Positions 63,546-64,000 of a stretch of 64,000 nucleotides of DNA are shown here, piece after piece. Source of the stretch: Trifolium pratense (lineage: Eukaryota; Streptophyta; Magnoliopsida; Fabales; Fabaceae); assembly GCF_020283565.1 (NCBI RefSeq), contig NC_060060.1, positions 70,851,257 through 70,915,256 of the forward strand. Direction: 5' to 3'. The first letter of the stretch is position 1. The number at the start of each line of letters is the position of its first letter. The notes beneath the pieces are model-generated. The model had not been told where the DNA came from. It made no database searches and worked only from the letters and a program-made list of their open reading frames with translations. The position numbers were made by a program, and so were the translations under genes.

Positions 63546-64000
63546 CTCTGAGGTTTGAAGTTTGAATTTTTTTCTTTTAAAAACTTCTGAGCTTTTAGAA
63601 TGACTTGCCTCAGGTACTGAAGTTCCTTTGGTTCTAGAAGTTGAAGCCTCAGATTTTGAAGTATTCAGAACATCTGATTTAATATTCTCAGGTTCTGAAC
63701 AACTTCTATCTTCTGAGCTTTTCTTTCCAGATCCTGAGGAACTTGGTTCCTCTGAGCTGTCAGCTTCCAATTTTCTCAGATCATCAACCTCATTCTCCAA
63801 AGTACCAAAATTCTTCCCCTCTTCACTTTGGGGTACAACATAATAAACCCAAGATTTTCCAACCTTTTTGGGATAAGTTTTTAGCTTTGAATATGTTCTA
63901 CCATATTCATAGCCAACTCCTTCTCCTCTATGTCTCATGACATTATAAATTAAATTTGCAGCTTTGCTCTTTCCAAAGTTGAGATGCACAAACTGTTGAA
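63519..64000 (-). pseudogene. gag: gag C-terminal coil of copy 2, continues beyond the window
   Basis: HLNFGKSKAANLIYNVMRHR, then GEGVGYEYGRTYSKLKTY, GKSWVYYVVPQSEEGK and an acidic Ser-rich tail (SEEPSSSGSGKKSSEDRS), collinear with residues about 500-609 of copy-1 gag and continuing where copy 1 is truncated. It stops at DSDYL after its own frameshift. Confidence 0.85.

Larger units (their letters stand above)
54594..64000 (-). mobile_element. SIRE/Maximus-type copia element (copy 2), 5' end outside window
   Basis: It has the same order as copy 1 in reverse orientation: 3' LTR, purine tract, aORF, ORF3, pol, gag. It is a clearly diverged relative and not a recent duplicate. Gag-pol carries several lesions (frameshift near 63540, TGA at 62637, 4-bp insertion near 61700, TGA at 60286), while ORF3 and the aORF are open. 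Confidence 0.93.

Noticed and set aside
1..64000. tRNA, rRNA or snoRNA genes and bacterial-type signals
   Set aside because: No cloverleaf or rRNA text was recognised by eye; ribosome-binding sites and operons do not apply to this genome.

Overview
The window is a transposon-dense stretch of a plant nuclear genome, most likely a papilionoid legume. The reasons are an Athila/Cyclops-type Ty3 element, SIRE/Maximus-type Ty1/copia elements carrying an extra large ORF after pol, PIF/Harbinger, CACTA, Stowaway, Tourist and MULE-like DNA elements, AT-rich spacers, GT-AG introns and long microsatellites. I see no intact ordinary host gene. Host material survives only as fragments: LRR receptor pieces, an ENT nucleoside-transporter piece, a decayed acid-lipase gene and the tail exon of an unidentified gene.

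Layout. 1-9088: 3' nine kilobases of an Athila-type element (gag, pol, 3' LTR; 5' LTR outside the window). 9089-12621: cluster of host-gene fragments, a strong 42-bp-stem foldback and a small MITE. 12622-18964: a PIF/Harbinger transposon with both of its genes, split by a 5'-truncated CACTA element at about 15113-17786. 18965-23852: a dispersed low-copy repeat family, microsatellites, an exact 156-bp tandem duplication, a Stowaway MITE and a probable solo LTR. 23853-28846: complete copia element on the minus strand, with target duplication ATATC. 29147-29546: LINE RNase H relic. 30106-32360: lipase pseudogene (minus). 32716-33704: MULE-like element inside a (TAA)n array. 33859-35895: short non-autonomous LTR element. 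36281-48412: complete, very young SIRE/Maximus-type copia element (target duplication GCGGT), inserted in a host tail exon. 48794-49811: two MITEs. 49994-51967: 3'-truncated Ty3 gag-protease piece. 53144-54593: another copia-type LTR. 54594-64000: a second, older SIRE/Maximus-type element on the minus strand, running off the window.

The most interesting feature is the segment between pol and the 3' LTR of the two SIRE/Maximus-type copies. Each carries (i) a large sense ORF (891 and 873 codons) preceded by its own conserved promoter-like block (CACGTG box, TTTAAATAAA box, CT-rich leader), and (ii) a convergent antisense ORF for a short, very acidic protein with its own TATA box and poly(A) signal. 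Differences between the two antisense ORFs fall mostly at synonymous third positions of the antisense frame, which indicates selection on an antisense-encoded protein. In the older copy gag-pol is broken at several places, yet both of these extra ORFs are open. A second cross-element theme is that well-supported nonsense lesions are Trp codons turned into TGA, consistent with C-to-T decay of silenced, methylated DNA.
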